NCBI RefSeq assembly: GCF_900230225.1
Contig: NZ_OCNH01000004.1
Coordinates: 372,001 to 436,000 of the forward strand
Source: Spirosoma fluviale
Lineage (GTDB): Bacteria; Bacteroidota; Bacteroidia; Cytophagales; Spirosomataceae
Reading direction: 5' to 3'
DNA length: 64,000 nucleotides
Shown here piece by piece: positions 46,501 through 54,978 of the stretch. Made by a program: the position numbers and the translations under genes. Within the stretch, counting starts at the first letter, position 1, and each line of letters starts with the position of its first letter. Below the pieces are notes generated by a model. It was not told the DNA's origin, did no database searches, and was given only the letters and a program-made list of their open reading frames with translations.

Positions 46501-46653
46501 TGCCCAAGCTGTTGACTGACTCAACAACAAGACCATCACCAGCATCGACAGTATGCCCGAAAAAGCATTCTGTTTGATTGACTGGGGTTGGCGAGCACCA
46601 ACCTGACCTACGTTGTCACCGGATCGGTTAATTTTGTAGGATTTATTCATCAT
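43540..46653 (-). CDS. SusC/RagA-family TonB-linked outer membrane protein (unit B)
   Basis: TonB-dependent channel of about 1,037 residues, paralogue of the unit A SusC. N-terminus MNKSYKINRSGDNVGQVGAR, then a hydrophobic signal ILSMLVMVLLLSQSTAWAQ. Regulatory-like domain VTGKVTDPTGAVLPGVSIQV, SusC box LQEVVVVGYGTQRAKDVTGS, plug with SVLKDASAAAIYGARGANG, barrel ending PRTVTLGLNVGF. The N-terminal 130 residues are nearly the same as in unit A while the barrel loops differ, as expected for paralogues with different substrates. The regulatory block at 46814-46849 lies upstream at the same distance as in unit A. Confidence 0.95.
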   Translation of the reverse strand: MMNKSYKINRSGDNVGQVGARQPQSIKQNAFSGILSMLVMVLLLSQSTAWAQERTVTGKVTDPTGAVLPGVSIQVKGTQRGTNTNGEGVYTITNVPDNATLVLSFIGYTTQEVAVGNRTTVDVQLADDTKALQEVVVVGYGTQRAKDVTGSVATLGPKDFNKGVIASPEQLLQGRVAGVQITPASGEPGAANNIQIRGAVSLRGGNTPLYVIDGVPLDGGDFSSGTPDFGTGSTTARNPLSFLNPSDIENISVLKDASAAAIYGARGANGVVLITTRKGRAGAPQFNFSASGAVSSSLKRYDLLSATDFLAGVQAAGGDPTLSTVNAGANTNWQNEILRTSVSQIYNASFGGGTNDTRYLFSLGYQDQQGLVKGTGQQRVTGRINASQDLFNKKLTLAVNATTSSVTDQYAMTGNQAGALGNLFGAMIGANPTYPVFSNTSDTASYYQLAGGSYRNPRAMLDYYHDRGVTNRTLANISATWNILAGLSLKANFGIDNSTSTRSTSIDSRLNGQFTVPLGSVTNQVYADPTTGLGGAAYINSLNRLSKLVEYTANYNRDLGPGKLEAVAGFAYQTFGTRTSYVAASRFPFDESEISYTDNIGAANTLTGTAIGGGSSRAQNDLQSFFGRANYNFKEKYLLTATVRVDGSSRFGVNNKYGTFPSVAGAWRISQESFIPKNIFDDLKIRANYGIVGNQDFTGGASKIIYTYNSSGSQIQQNNPNPDLKWEQNTTTGAGIDFSVLKGQLSGSIDYYHRAGTNTLLQVFYAQPAPVNYKWINLPGQIVSQGIELNLIYQVFQKPQFGWEAVFNLTTLDIKAQGIGTDQAVGAISGQGLSGAYAERITSGYPPFAFFIPKFTGFDANGYSTYADDGRSTYQGSPFAKLRLGLTNNFTFGAWTASLFVNGQFGGKIYNNTANALFAKGALKNARNVTYDVANSNENGLNPASVSTRFLEKSDYVRITNLTISRRFDLPEGGFAKSLSLSLTGQNLFIFTGYTGLNPDVNTVTFNGNGNGIPSLGIDYTPYPTPRTVTLGLNVGF

Positions 46654-46813
46654 AGGTTTACAGTAAAAATGAATTTTTTATAGATCCCTGGCCGCATTTT
46701 GGGTCTATTTTTTTCCTCAAGGTCGTACCCATTTGGAGCTGAATTGACCCAGTCATATTCATCTCCAACTGTATTAATCTGATGAGAAATTATAGTACTA
46801 AAATCAAACCAGT

Positions 46814-46849
46814 TGGCGAATTACATCATGTTAAAATAAAAATACAAAT
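46814..46849 (-). promoter_or_regulatory. Upstream block conserved between the two paralogous susC genes (unit B copy)
   Basis: TGGCGAATTACATCATGTT (46814-46832) plus 17 further bases match the unit A copy at 32 of 36 positions. It starts 161 bases before the first ATG of susC, as in unit A. The surrounding sequence has diverged, so the block is probably kept by selection. Confidence 0.55.
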
Positions 46850-47507
46850 GGCTTTAGGTTAAAATCAGGGTAATTCAGGTCAAAATTGTATCATAAAATT
46901 TCTTAAAAAGAAAGAAAGTAAATTGTATTATAATTATATATTTTAATTACACTATAGCATAATGTTTCTCATAAACAGATATATAGATTAACGTACTTTA
47001 TAAATTTTCCCATTTCAATGACACTCCGTTCATCTGTAAGTAGTCCGTCAGCTCAGACCTGTATTTATAACTAAGCCTATATTTCTACTTAACTTTTCAA
47101 CGACTAAAGGAAATTGGCACCATTTCAAAAATTTTTATACTGTTAAAAGCCCGTTATTCTTAATTAAAAATTGTGATAGGCATGTCGGTTGAAAAAACAA
47201 AAAATTAGTATAACATCATTATACTTAATGACAGGTTTTGTTTAACAAGTAGTTATACTCAAGAGTACGTGAGAAGAGTTATTTCTGAAAATTTGCTTCG
47301 TTTTTTGATCGTATAGCCCTATTAAATTTATTTTATGCCCGTTTTCCCGATGATGAAAGGAAACAAATAGGCCATGACAGCCTGTTAAATGAAGAAGTGT
47401 TTATAAAAACATAAAAAACACTTAAACAGAAGAATAGCACCTGTTTGTGCGGATAGTCAAGCACACAACACATGGGTATTAGCTGAACGTGTATCGGCTA
47501 CTTTCGC

Positions 47508-47515
47508 TATCTTTA
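47508..47515 (+). promoter_or_regulatory. Candidate -7 element of the FAD/Fe-S dehydrogenase gene
   Basis: TATCTTTA resembles the Bacteroidota -7 element TAnnTTTG with one mismatch and lies 28 bases before the chosen ATG. No clear TTTG -33 box is found at the usual distance, so the call is weak. Confidence 0.3.
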
Positions 47516-47543
47516 CTGTCCGATTCTTGCCTGCTTGCCAATC

Positions 47544-50500
47544 ATGTCTATACCTGCTTTTCTTCCGTTTGATGATTTGAAAGTCCGCCTGGAAGGCGAT
47601 CTTTTTACCGATACAACCTACCGAACGCTGTACGCGACGGACGCTTCTGCGTACCGGGAAATGCCAACAGCCGTGGCCATTCCTAAAACAATCGAGGACC
47701 TTAAGACCCTGATTGTCTTTGCCAAAGAACATAAAACATCCCTGATTCCCCGAACCGGCGGCACATCCTTGGCCGGTCAGGTGGTGGGAAGCGGCATTGT
47801 CGTCGATGTATCGAAGCATTTCACTAAAATACTGGAAATCAACCCCGAAGAGCGGTGGGTACGCGTTCAGCCGGGTGTTATTCGGGATGAGTTAAACCAG
47901 TTTCTGAAGCCGTATGGGCTCTATTTCGGCCCCGAGACGTCCACTGCCAATCGGGCTATGATTGGTGGCATGGTGGGTAATAACTCCTGTGGTTCCAATT
48001 CGGTGGTGTACCGGGCTACAAGAGAGCATACACTATCGGTGAAAGCGCTGCTGGCCGATGGGTCCGAAGCCGAGTTTGGCCCCATAAACGGCTGGGATTT
48101 TACCAAACAAGTAGGTGAAGCAAGTCGCAAAAATGGCTCAGCCACCCTTGCCGATACCATTCTGCTAAAAACAAACTCCATCCTGTCGGACCCGGCTAAT
48201 CAGGAAGAAATCCGCCGGAATTTTCCGAAGAAGTCTATCGAGCGACGCAACACGGGTTACGCACTGGATGCGCTACTCGACATGCAGCCATTTACTTCGG
48301 AAGGCGAGCCGTTCAACATGGCCAAGTTCATTGCCGGTTCAGAAGGCACGCTTTGCTTTCTGACCGAGATCAAACTGAACATTGTGCCACTGCCGCCTAA
48401 AGAAAATGGGCTAGTGTGCGTGCATTGCCATTCAATCGATGAGTCGTTGCGCGCTACGCTGGTGGCGCTCAAGTACAAGCCGTATGCCGTTGAACTAATC
48501 GACGATATTATTCTTGAACGGGCCGACACGAACCCGGAACAGCGTAAAAACAGCTTTTTTGTCCAGAAAACGCCGACGGATCACTTCCCGATCATTCTGG
48601 TCGTTGACCTTTCCCGCGATACCCGCGCCGAAATTGAGCAGCTCGCGGCTGAGATGATCGCCGAAATGCAGGCTGCCGGTATGGGCTACCATTATCCGTT
48701 GCTGTTCGGCGACGACTCCAAAAAAATATGGACGCTTCGCAAGGCGGGGCTGGGCTTATTGGGTAACCTCCCCGGCGACGAGAAAGCGGTGGCTGTAATC
48801 GAGGATACTGCCGTAGATGTCAACGACCTGCCCGACTATATCCGTGATTTCAACGAGATTCTGACGAAGCATAACATGCACTCGGTCCACTATGCCCATG
48901 CGGGTTCCGGAGAGTTGCACTTGCGGCCAATCATTAACCTTAAAACGGAAGAAGGCCACCGGCAATACCGGATGATTGCCGAAGAGATTGCCACACTCGT
49001 CAAAAAATACGACGGTTCACTATCGGGTGAGCATGGCGATGGGCGGCTCCGGGGTGAGTTTATTCCGCAGATGGTGGGGCCTCACAACTACGAACTGATG
49101 CGGCAAATCAAGCACACCTGGGACCCTAACGGCATTTTCAACCCCGGCAAAATTGTGGAAACGCCCCCTATGGATACGTTTCTACGCTACGAAGCCGGGC
49201 AGCAGACCCCCAATTTCAAGACGTACTTCCGATATAAAGATCAGAATGTTCTTCAGCACGCCGAGCAATGTAACGGCTCCGGCGATTGCCGCAAAACAGA
49301 GGCTTCGGGCGGCACCATGTGCCCAAGTTACATGGCCACCCGCGACGAAAAAGATACAACCCGAGCGCGGGCCAACATTCTGCGCGAAATGCTGACGCGC
49401 TCGCCCAAAGAGAACCGGTTCGATCACGAAGAAATAAAAGCAACTTATGACCTTTGCCTTTCGTGCAAAGGATGTAAAAACGAGTGCCCATCCAACGTTG
49501 ACGTTGCCAAGCTAAAAGCCGAGTTTCTCCAACATTATTACGACTCGAACGGTATTCCTATACGTTCAAGATTGATTGCTAATTTTGCCCGTCTGTCCAG
49601 TATTGCAGCCCTTGTCCCCTGGGCTTGGAATGGCGTACTGGGCACCCCGGCCCTCCGCCGTATAGCCAACCGGCTCGTTGGCTTCCACCCCGACCGGACC
49701 ATGCCCAAAATGGGGAAGACGACGTTGAAGAAGTGGGTTTCTTTAAGGAGCGAGAAGTTAGGAGCGAGCGGCCGGCGTTCCGGGAGTGAGGAGCCATCCG
49801 GCAGTACTGGATTGCGCCCGGATGGCTCCTCACTTCCCGCTCCTAACTCCTCGCTCCTCCTTTTTTGCGATGAATTTACCAATTTCAATGATGTGGAGGT
49901 TGGGCAGAAGGCAGTTCAATTGTTTGAGAAGCTTGGCTACAAGGTCGTTATTCCCGAGCATGGCGAAAGCGGACGGGCAGCCTTGTCGAAAGGAATGCTG
50001 AATTATGCGAAAACGCTGGCCGAGAAAAATGTTCGTCTGCTTAAAGACATTGTTAGTGCCGAAACGCCTTTGGTAGGTCTGGAACCTTCCGCCATTTTGA
50101 CTTTCCGCGACGAGTATCCTGATCTGGTGGATGAGTCGCTCATGGCCGACGCGAAACGCATTGCCGAACATGCGCTGACCTTTGAAGAATTTCTCGCCCG
50201 TGAAATGGATGCCGGACGTATCAAATCGGATCAGTTCACAACCGAAACACGGCTCATTAAACTGCACGGCCACTGCCAGCAGAAAGCGGTATCATCGCTG
50301 GTGCCGGGCAAAAAGGCGTTGTCATTGCCCAAAAACTATACCGTGCAGTTGATTCCGTCAGGCTGTTGCGGCATGGCCGGTTCCTTCGGGTATGAGGCAG
50401 AGCACTATGAGGTGTCGATGAAAGTTGGCGAACTCGTTCTTTTCCCCACAGTTCGGCAGCAACCCGATGGCGTGATTATTGCGGCCCCCGGCACATCCTG

Positions 50501-50576
50501 CCGTCACCAGATTAAGGATGGGACAAATCGAATAGCCCAACACCCGGCCGAAATCTTATTCGATGCACTGTTATAA
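47544..50576 (+). CDS. FAD- and Fe-S-binding dehydrogenase (D-lactate/2-hydroxyacid type, GlcD-GlcF fusion)
   Basis: Membrane-associated oxidation of a D-2-hydroxy acid, with electrons passed from FAD to Fe-S clusters. The ATG at 47544 is preferred over an in-frame TTG nine bases upstream. The N-terminal half is a FAD_binding_4 domain (SLIPRTGGTSLAGQVVGSGI, GGMVGNNSCGSNSV) with its FAD-oxidase C domain (HYAHAGSGELHLRPI, SGEHGDGRLRGEFIPQM). The C-terminal half is GlcF-like: Cys clusters in CNGSGDCRKTEASGGTMCPS and CLSCKGCKNECPSNVD, then a CCG domain with LHGHCQQKA and PSGCCGMAGSFGYEAEHYEV. About 1,010 residues. At residues 733-773 a dispersed DNA repeat is inserted in frame (RSEKLGASGRRSGSEEPSGS, then PDGSSLPAPNSSLLL) between the two Fe-S parts. 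A terminator follows. Confidence 0.92.
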   Translation: MSIPAFLPFDDLKVRLEGDLFTDTTYRTLYATDASAYREMPTAVAIPKTIEDLKTLIVFAKEHKTSLIPRTGGTSLAGQVVGSGIVVDVSKHFTKILEINPEERWVRVQPGVIRDELNQFLKPYGLYFGPETSTANRAMIGGMVGNNSCGSNSVVYRATREHTLSVKALLADGSEAEFGPINGWDFTKQVGEASRKNGSATLADTILLKTNSILSDPANQEEIRRNFPKKSIERRNTGYALDALLDMQPFTSEGEPFNMAKFIAGSEGTLCFLTEIKLNIVPLPPKENGLVCVHCHSIDESLRATLVALKYKPYAVELIDDIILERADTNPEQRKNSFFVQKTPTDHFPIILVVDLSRDTRAEIEQLAAEMIAEMQAAGMGYHYPLLFGDDSKKIWTLRKAGLGLLGNLPGDEKAVAVIEDTAVDVNDLPDYIRDFNEILTKHNMHSVHYAHAGSGELHLRPIINLKTEEGHRQYRMIAEEIATLVKKYDGSLSGEHGDGRLRGEFIPQMVGPHNYELMRQIKHTWDPNGIFNPGKIVETPPMDTFLRYEAGQQTPNFKTYFRYKDQNVLQHAEQCNGSGDCRKTEASGGTMCPSYMATRDEKDTTRARANILREMLTRSPKENRFDHEEIKATYDLCLSCKGCKNECPSNVDVAKLKAEFLQHYYDSNGIPIRSRLIANFARLSSIAALVPWAWNGVLGTPALRRIANRLVGFHPDRTMPKMGKTTLKKWVSLRSEKLGASGRRSGSEEPSGSTGLRPDGSSLPAPNSSLLLFCDEFTNFNDVEVGQKAVQLFEKLGYKVVIPEHGESGRAALSKGMLNYAKTLAEKNVRLLKDIVSAETPLVGLEPSAILTFRDEYPDLVDESLMADAKRIAEHALTFEEFLAREMDAGRIKSDQFTTETRLIKLHGHCQQKAVSSLVPGKKALSLPKNYTVQLIPSGCCGMAGSFGYEAEHYEVSMKVGELVLFPTVRQQPDGVIIAAPGTSCRHQIKDGTNRIAQHPAEILFDALL
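49744..49864. repeat. Inverted pair of heptanucleotide repeats inserted in frame in the dehydrogenase gene
   Basis: The left copy (49744-49802) runs GGAGCGA, GAAGTTA, GGAGCGA and later GGAGTGA GGAGCCATCCGG; the right copy (49817-49864) is the same family inverted, CCGGATGGCTCCTCAC then CTCC units. GTGAGGAGCCATCCGG and its complement are a perfect 16-bp stem around a 15-base loop. Both copies are read through in frame. The left arm encodes RSEE-type peptide, the right arm PDGSSLPAPNSSLLL. Confidence 0.85.
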
Positions 50577-50585
50577 GCTTTTTCT

Positions 50586-50611
50586 AAGGATATACTATAA
50601 GGATATACTAT
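50586..50611. repeat. Two tandem 13-bp repeats after the dehydrogenase gene
   Basis: AAGGATATACTAT occurs twice head to tail at 50586-50598 and 50599-50611, just after the stop codon at 50576. It may be a duplication of no function. Confidence 0.6.
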
Positions 50612-50649
50612 AAGGTAGCCTTCTGAAGGAACACGTTTATTGAGAAGTA

Positions 50650-50684
50650 AACGGCCTGATAACAGCGCTATCAGGCCGTTTTTT
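50650..50684 (+). terminator. Intrinsic terminator of the dehydrogenase gene
   Basis: AACGGCCTGATA and TATCAGGCCGTT form a perfect 12-bp stem with a seven-base loop, directly followed by TTTTGT on the plus strand. It is 74 bases after the stop. Stem and T-tract make it a strong call. Confidence 0.85.
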
Positions 50685-50778
50685 GTATATAGTTGCGAAA
50701 TAAATTCTATACTGTATGCTAATATGTATACACATAAGGCACGTTCTTTGTTAGAAAAAGTATACCACAGGTGTTTAT

Positions 50779-53340
50779 ATGAGAAAACTTGTACTATTAT
50801 TAATTTTAGTGGTTTTATTACCAGTAGTATTATTAGCCCAGCGCACGGACCGTCCAACTAATCCCTTGCCTCTCTGTGCTACCTCCGATCTGACAGAAGC
50901 GCAACGAAAGGAATTGAATAGCCAGGCGTCGCAGGCACTAGCCGCAAAACGGGCATCGAATGCGGTGTTCACGTCTATAACCTACGTACCTATTCGACCG
51001 CACATCCTTCGTAGAAGCGATGGCAGCGGTGGTATGTCGCTGGCAAGTATTAACAAGGTCATTGCCATTACCAATAGCTACTACCTTCAAAGTGGTTTTG
51101 GTATCCAGTTTTATTTCTGTGGAACTTCTCCCGACTATGTCGATAATGACACGCAATACAACAGTTTCAGTGATGAAAATGCAGTAACGCAGGGCCATGA
51201 CGTGACTAATGCGATGAATCAGTATTACGTCAACTCATTTGCATCGGGTGCCGGAGGTTACGCTTATTACCCGGCGAATGGTTTATTCTCCACCCGCTCT
51301 TTCATTTTGAATGAATCCTGGAATGAAGACGACCTGGGAAATCGCCTGCTTCCTCATGAGTTAGGGCATAATTTCAACCTTGTTCACACATTTGGTCAGG
51401 TACCCGGAAACGGAACCTTAGGATCGGGAACGACGCTTGAGCTGGTTACACGAGGAACCGGAGCCAACTGTACAACAGAGGGCGACTACATCTGCGATAC
51501 GCCCGCTGATCCGTATAATAAGCCAGGCGCTACCCTTACGACTGTGAACGGCTGCCCACAATACGATCCGGCCAGTACCGCCCGCGATGCCAATGGTCTG
51601 CCCTACACGCCCTCTATAAGCAATATCATGTCGTACTATTTCCCGTGTACCCATGATTTCACGCCGGGTCAGTACGATCGGATACAGGCAGGATTAGCCC
51701 TGCGTCAGACGCATACAGCCTATTCACTGGATTGCCCGCCTACGGCAGTTCCACAGCCGACCAATCTGGCCGCATCAGTTGCTACAGGGAATGTTACACT
51801 AACCTGGCAGGATAACGCCAATAACGAAATGGGGTATTTCATTGAGCGCTCTCTGTCGGCGGCATCAGGTTTTTTACCCATTGGGGGCGTAGGGCCGAAC
51901 ACAACCACATTTACAGATACAAAGACAGCTGCTGCAACCCTTTATTACTACCGCATTCGACCATCCAATTCAACCACATCCGGGGTCAGCCAAATCATTG
52001 GTATCCGATCAGGTGCCTGTCGGCCAACGTATGCCTATTCCTGCAACTTTGCCGATGGACTGGCAAGCTTTTCGTTAAACAATAATTTTCTGAGTCAGAA
52101 TTCGGGCTGCTCGCCCAATGGATATAGTCTGTCTAGCGCACTATCGACAACGCTGGTTGCCGGGAAGTCGTATCCAGTATCAGGCCAACTGCTGTCGAAC
52201 GGAGACCCGCAGAGTGTGACGATCTGGGCCGACTTAAACCGGAATGGTGTCTTCGAAACCAGCCTGGGCGAGCTTATGTACCAAACACCCGCTCTTATAT
52301 TCACTTCTTTTTCGGGTACCCTTGCCTTACCCGCCAACCTGACGGCGGGTACGCTTACGCTTCGGGTTGCGGTATTGTATAACGCTTTTCAGAATGACCC
52401 ATGCGGCACCTATCCCTATGGCGAAACGGAAGATTACGTAATAAGCACGGCTCGTTCTACCGACCTTAGCTTATCCTTACAAATCAGTAACAGAAAGCTA
52501 CTTATCAACCAACCGGTAAGTTACTCTCTCACGCTTCGGAACGCAGGACCCAGCGACGCAACAGGCATCAGTTGGCAAAACGCCCTGCCAGCTAATATGA
52601 GCTTTGTTAGTGGAGATGCCAGTGTTGTCAGTTCAGGTACAGCTGTGGGCGTTAGTAATTTATCACTTGTAAGCGGCACATCAGCATCATTCGTTTATCG
52701 ACTAAAAACGGGGCAGGAGGGTACATTTGTTAATGCGGCTCAAATAATGGCCAGTAACGAGCCAGACCCCGATAGCCAGCCCGGCTCGGGTACAGGCGAT
52801 GGCCAGGACGATGCCGCCACCGTGGATGTACGGACAACATCGGCTAGCACCGTATATACATCACCCAATCCAAACCAAACGCCATTACCACCGGTGTTAT
52901 CAGGCCAACCCACACCCGACCCGGCAAAAGCGGATTTATCGCTCGCCATGAGCGTCGATCAACGAACCCCCGCACCTGGCCAGAATGTCACTTTCACCAT
53001 CATGGTCAGCAATGCGGGTGGCCTGACAGCAACAAACATCGTTGTGCGCGACACCGTGAGAGGATTGACATTAACGCCCTTGCCAGCGGGAGTGACCGTT
53101 GTGAGTTCAACCGGAAGTTATACAATTATTCAGGGCACAATTGCCTCACTGGCCAAAGGAGCGTCGGCTCAACTGACGTTTACCGGAAAACCTATCCTGT
53201 CCGGATACCTGACTAACGTAGCGCAAGTATGGTCTGTCGACAATCAGGACCCCGATTCCAAACCGGGATCGTCGACACCAACCGCCAACAACCTGAACGG
53301 AGAAGATGATGTAGCCTGGGTCGATTTAAAAGTACGCTGA
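50779..53340 (+). CDS. Secreted M43-type metalloprotease with FN3, GEVED and DUF11 domains
   Basis: Exported zinc protease of 853 residues. Signal peptide MRKLVLLLILVVLLPVVLLAQ. The catalytic domain (about 60-315) has the metzincin site HELGHNFNLVH at residues 193-203, the conserved Cys region GDYICDTPADPYN and the Met-turn NIMSYYFPC, typical of pappalysin-like M43 enzymes. An FN3 domain follows (about 320-410), then a GEVED domain (about 415-555, IWADLNRNGVFE and YGETEDYVI) and two DUF11 repeats (about 560-690 and 710-853). The protein ends right after the second DUF11 (DVAWVDLKVR) without an evident type IX sorting domain. It may be adhesive as well as proteolytic. No partner gene lies beside it. 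Confidence 0.9.
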   Translation: MRKLVLLLILVVLLPVVLLAQRTDRPTNPLPLCATSDLTEAQRKELNSQASQALAAKRASNAVFTSITYVPIRPHILRRSDGSGGMSLASINKVIAITNSYYLQSGFGIQFYFCGTSPDYVDNDTQYNSFSDENAVTQGHDVTNAMNQYYVNSFASGAGGYAYYPANGLFSTRSFILNESWNEDDLGNRLLPHELGHNFNLVHTFGQVPGNGTLGSGTTLELVTRGTGANCTTEGDYICDTPADPYNKPGATLTTVNGCPQYDPASTARDANGLPYTPSISNIMSYYFPCTHDFTPGQYDRIQAGLALRQTHTAYSLDCPPTAVPQPTNLAASVATGNVTLTWQDNANNEMGYFIERSLSAASGFLPIGGVGPNTTTFTDTKTAAATLYYYRIRPSNSTTSGVSQIIGIRSGACRPTYAYSCNFADGLASFSLNNNFLSQNSGCSPNGYSLSSALSTTLVAGKSYPVSGQLLSNGDPQSVTIWADLNRNGVFETSLGELMYQTPALIFTSFSGTLALPANLTAGTLTLRVAVLYNAFQNDPCGTYPYGETEDYVISTARSTDLSLSLQISNRKLLINQPVSYSLTLRNAGPSDATGISWQNALPANMSFVSGDASVVSSGTAVGVSNLSLVSGTSASFVYRLKTGQEGTFVNAAQIMASNEPDPDSQPGSGTGDGQDDAATVDVRTTSASTVYTSPNPNQTPLPPVLSGQPTPDPAKADLSLAMSVDQRTPAPGQNVTFTIMVSNAGGLTATNIVVRDTVRGLTLTPLPAGVTVVSSTGSYTIIQGTIASLAKGASAQLTFTGKPILSGYLTNVAQVWSVDNQDPDSKPGSSTPTANNLNGEDDVAWVDLKVR

Positions 53341-53349
53341 TTTGGTGGG

Positions 53350-53426
53350 GTGGTTAATGGTCAGTGCGTTATTGGCTTTTATATAAGACGTTACTAGTAA
53401 CCAATAACGCACTGACCATTAACCAC
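53350..53426. terminator. 26-bp perfect inverted repeat between convergent genes
   Basis: Arms 53350-53375 and 53401-53426 are perfectly complementary (GTGGTTAATGGTCAGTGCGT... and its complement), with a 25-base loop. Beyond the arms the similarity continues with one indel (TTTGGT and ACCAAA). It lies between the protease stop (53340) and the permease stop (53437), so it can serve both as a bidirectional terminator. The length is unusual for a terminator and suggests a mobile or repeated palindromic element. Confidence 0.7.
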
Positions 53427-53436
53427 TAACCAAACT

Positions 53437-54810
53437 CTACTTCTCAAACGGCCACTGTTTACGGACTCCAGCCGATACCAGAAAGGCGATAATTCCCAGG
53501 CCAATGACGGTCAGTCCGGAAAGCATGAACTTTGTTCCGGTTGAGAAGAAGATGAACAGCCATATGCCAATGACCAAGATTACCGGCAACGGATAAAGTG
53601 GCATCCGAAAGGGAAACTCCGAGGCTGCCCGCCTGCGGTGAAGCAACATCAGCCCAATAGCCTGGCCAACAAATTGCACTACAATCCGCATGGCCAGAAT
53701 AGCCGTGATGACATCGCCTAATCGAAACAATAAGCTAAAGACAAACCCCAGCCCTCCCAGGAAAAGGAGCGAGATATACGGAAACTGTCGGGTGGGGTGC
53801 AATCGGGCAAAAATCCGAAAAAACTGACCATCGGCAGCGGCAGCATAAGGCACCCGCGAGTAGCCCAGCAAGACCGCAAATAACGACGAGAAGGCCACCA
53901 GCAAGACAAGTACCGTTGCCAGTCGGGCCGCCTGAGGACCATACAGCGTTTCTACGAAAGTACTAACGATGAACTCACTGTTCTGAGCAACTTTCCAGGG
54001 CACCACGCTTACCACGCTCAGGTTCATCAACAAGTACAAAGCCGCAATCCCAAAAATTGAGATGAACATGCTGGCCGGAATGTTGCGGGTGGGCCGCTGA
54101 ATTTCGCCCCCCAGATGGCAAACGTTATAATACCCCAGGTAACAGTAGATGGTTTTGACCGATGCCTGTCCCAGACCAGCGGCCAGCAAACCACCGCTTA
54201 CGGAGCCAATGGACTCAAATGTTTCGGCCAGTGGAATTCGTTGGTTGCTCAACCCGCCAATGATGATCCAGCCGAGGGTTACCAGAACAGCCCCCCACAT
54301 TACCAGACCTATTTTACCAATCGAGTCGATTTTCCGGTACAATAGCACGATGATTACCAGCACGACCCCGCCGGAAACGGCTTTTCGTTGCCAGTCTTCG
54401 AGGGGCATCAGGTAAGACGCATACTGTGCAAAGCCAATAGCCCCGGATGCCATAACCAGCGGGGCCTGAATAAGCGTTTGCCAGACGTACAGAAAGGAGA
54501 GCAACCGGCCCCATTTTCGTTCGCCGTAAGAAATCTTCAGAAAGTTATAGCTGCCACCCGCCTGCGGGAAAGAAGCGCCCAGCTCCGCCCAGACAAACGC
54601 ATCGATCAGAGAGACGAACGCCCCTAATACCCAGGCCCACAAAAAAAGCGGGCCACCCAGGGTTTTAATCACCAGCGGCAACACAACAAAGGGGCCAATG
54701 CCCACCATGTCGATCATATTGAGGGCCGTCCCTTGCAGAAGGGTAAGCCGACGGGGTAAAGCAGCCGATGCAGCATCGGAAGGTTGATCGGTGGAGGGTG
54801 CGTTACTCAA
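53437..54810 (-). CDS. APC-superfamily amino acid permease
   Basis: Inner-membrane transporter of 457 residues with about 12 hydrophobic helices. The first helices match the APC pattern: LTLLQGTALNMIDMVGIGPF with the broken TM1 motif GIGPF, then the TM2 region FVWAELGASFPQAGGSYNFL. YCYLGYYNVCHLGGEIQRPTRNIP is the TM6-loop region with the conserved GGE-x-x-x-P pattern. The substrate cannot be assigned; amino acids or polyamines are usual for the family. The start is the TTG at 54810, since no ATG precedes the first helix; the segment just upstream has no stop for about 30 codons, so a longer start is possible but lacks a start codon that I trust. Confidence 0.9.
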   Translation of the reverse strand: MSNAPSTDQPSDAASAALPRRLTLLQGTALNMIDMVGIGPFVVLPLVIKTLGGPLFLWAWVLGAFVSLIDAFVWAELGASFPQAGGSYNFLKISYGERKWGRLLSFLYVWQTLIQAPLVMASGAIGFAQYASYLMPLEDWQRKAVSGGVVLVIIVLLYRKIDSIGKIGLVMWGAVLVTLGWIIIGGLSNQRIPLAETFESIGSVSGGLLAAGLGQASVKTIYCYLGYYNVCHLGGEIQRPTRNIPASMFISIFGIAALYLLMNLSVVSVVPWKVAQNSEFIVSTFVETLYGPQAARLATVLVLLVAFSSLFAVLLGYSRVPYAAAADGQFFRIFARLHPTRQFPYISLLFLGGLGFVFSLLFRLGDVITAILAMRIVVQFVGQAIGLMLLHRRRAASEFPFRMPLYPLPVILVIGIWLFIFFSTGTKFMLSGLTVIGLGIIAFLVSAGVRKQWPFEK

Positions 54811-54906
54811 TAGCGTACTGGCTACAGGGCTAAAAACAGGTATTCGCTTAAGAAAGGCTAGAACTTCTTTAAAAGTTCGAGAGACGTATGATCTACCAAA
54901 ACAAAA

Positions 54907-54958
54907 GATTCCCCGTGAATGTACCGGGCGTTGACCTCGATACGACTCACGGGGAATC
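54907..54958 (-). terminator. Hairpin after the TonB receptor gene
   Basis: GATTCCCCGTGA and TCACGGGGAATC form a perfect 12-bp stem with a 28-base loop, 20 bases after the receptor stop at 54979. On the minus strand it is followed by TTTTGTTTTGG. It probably ends the receptor transcript before the permease gene. Confidence 0.65.
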
Positions 54959-54978
54959 AGATAATGTAACGTACTGAC

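Larger units (their letters stand above)
46654..47543. other. 890-bp AT-rich divergent intergenic region
   Basis: The longest gap in the window, between unit B susC and the FAD/Fe-S dehydrogenase. It contains the block conserved with unit A (46814-46849) and a candidate promoter for the dehydrogenase (47508-47515). The middle (46900-47450) is AT-rich, with many stops in all frames and no strong hairpin, repeat or RNA-like fold that I can see. A small RNA cannot be excluded. Confidence 0.55.

Noticed and set aside
49744..49864. Assembly error or frameshift as explanation of the odd peptide in the dehydrogenase
   Set aside because: The frame continues correctly on both sides with conserved motifs, and the same repeat family occurs in frame in two other genes. 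Insertion is the better explanation, though it needs a check by read data.
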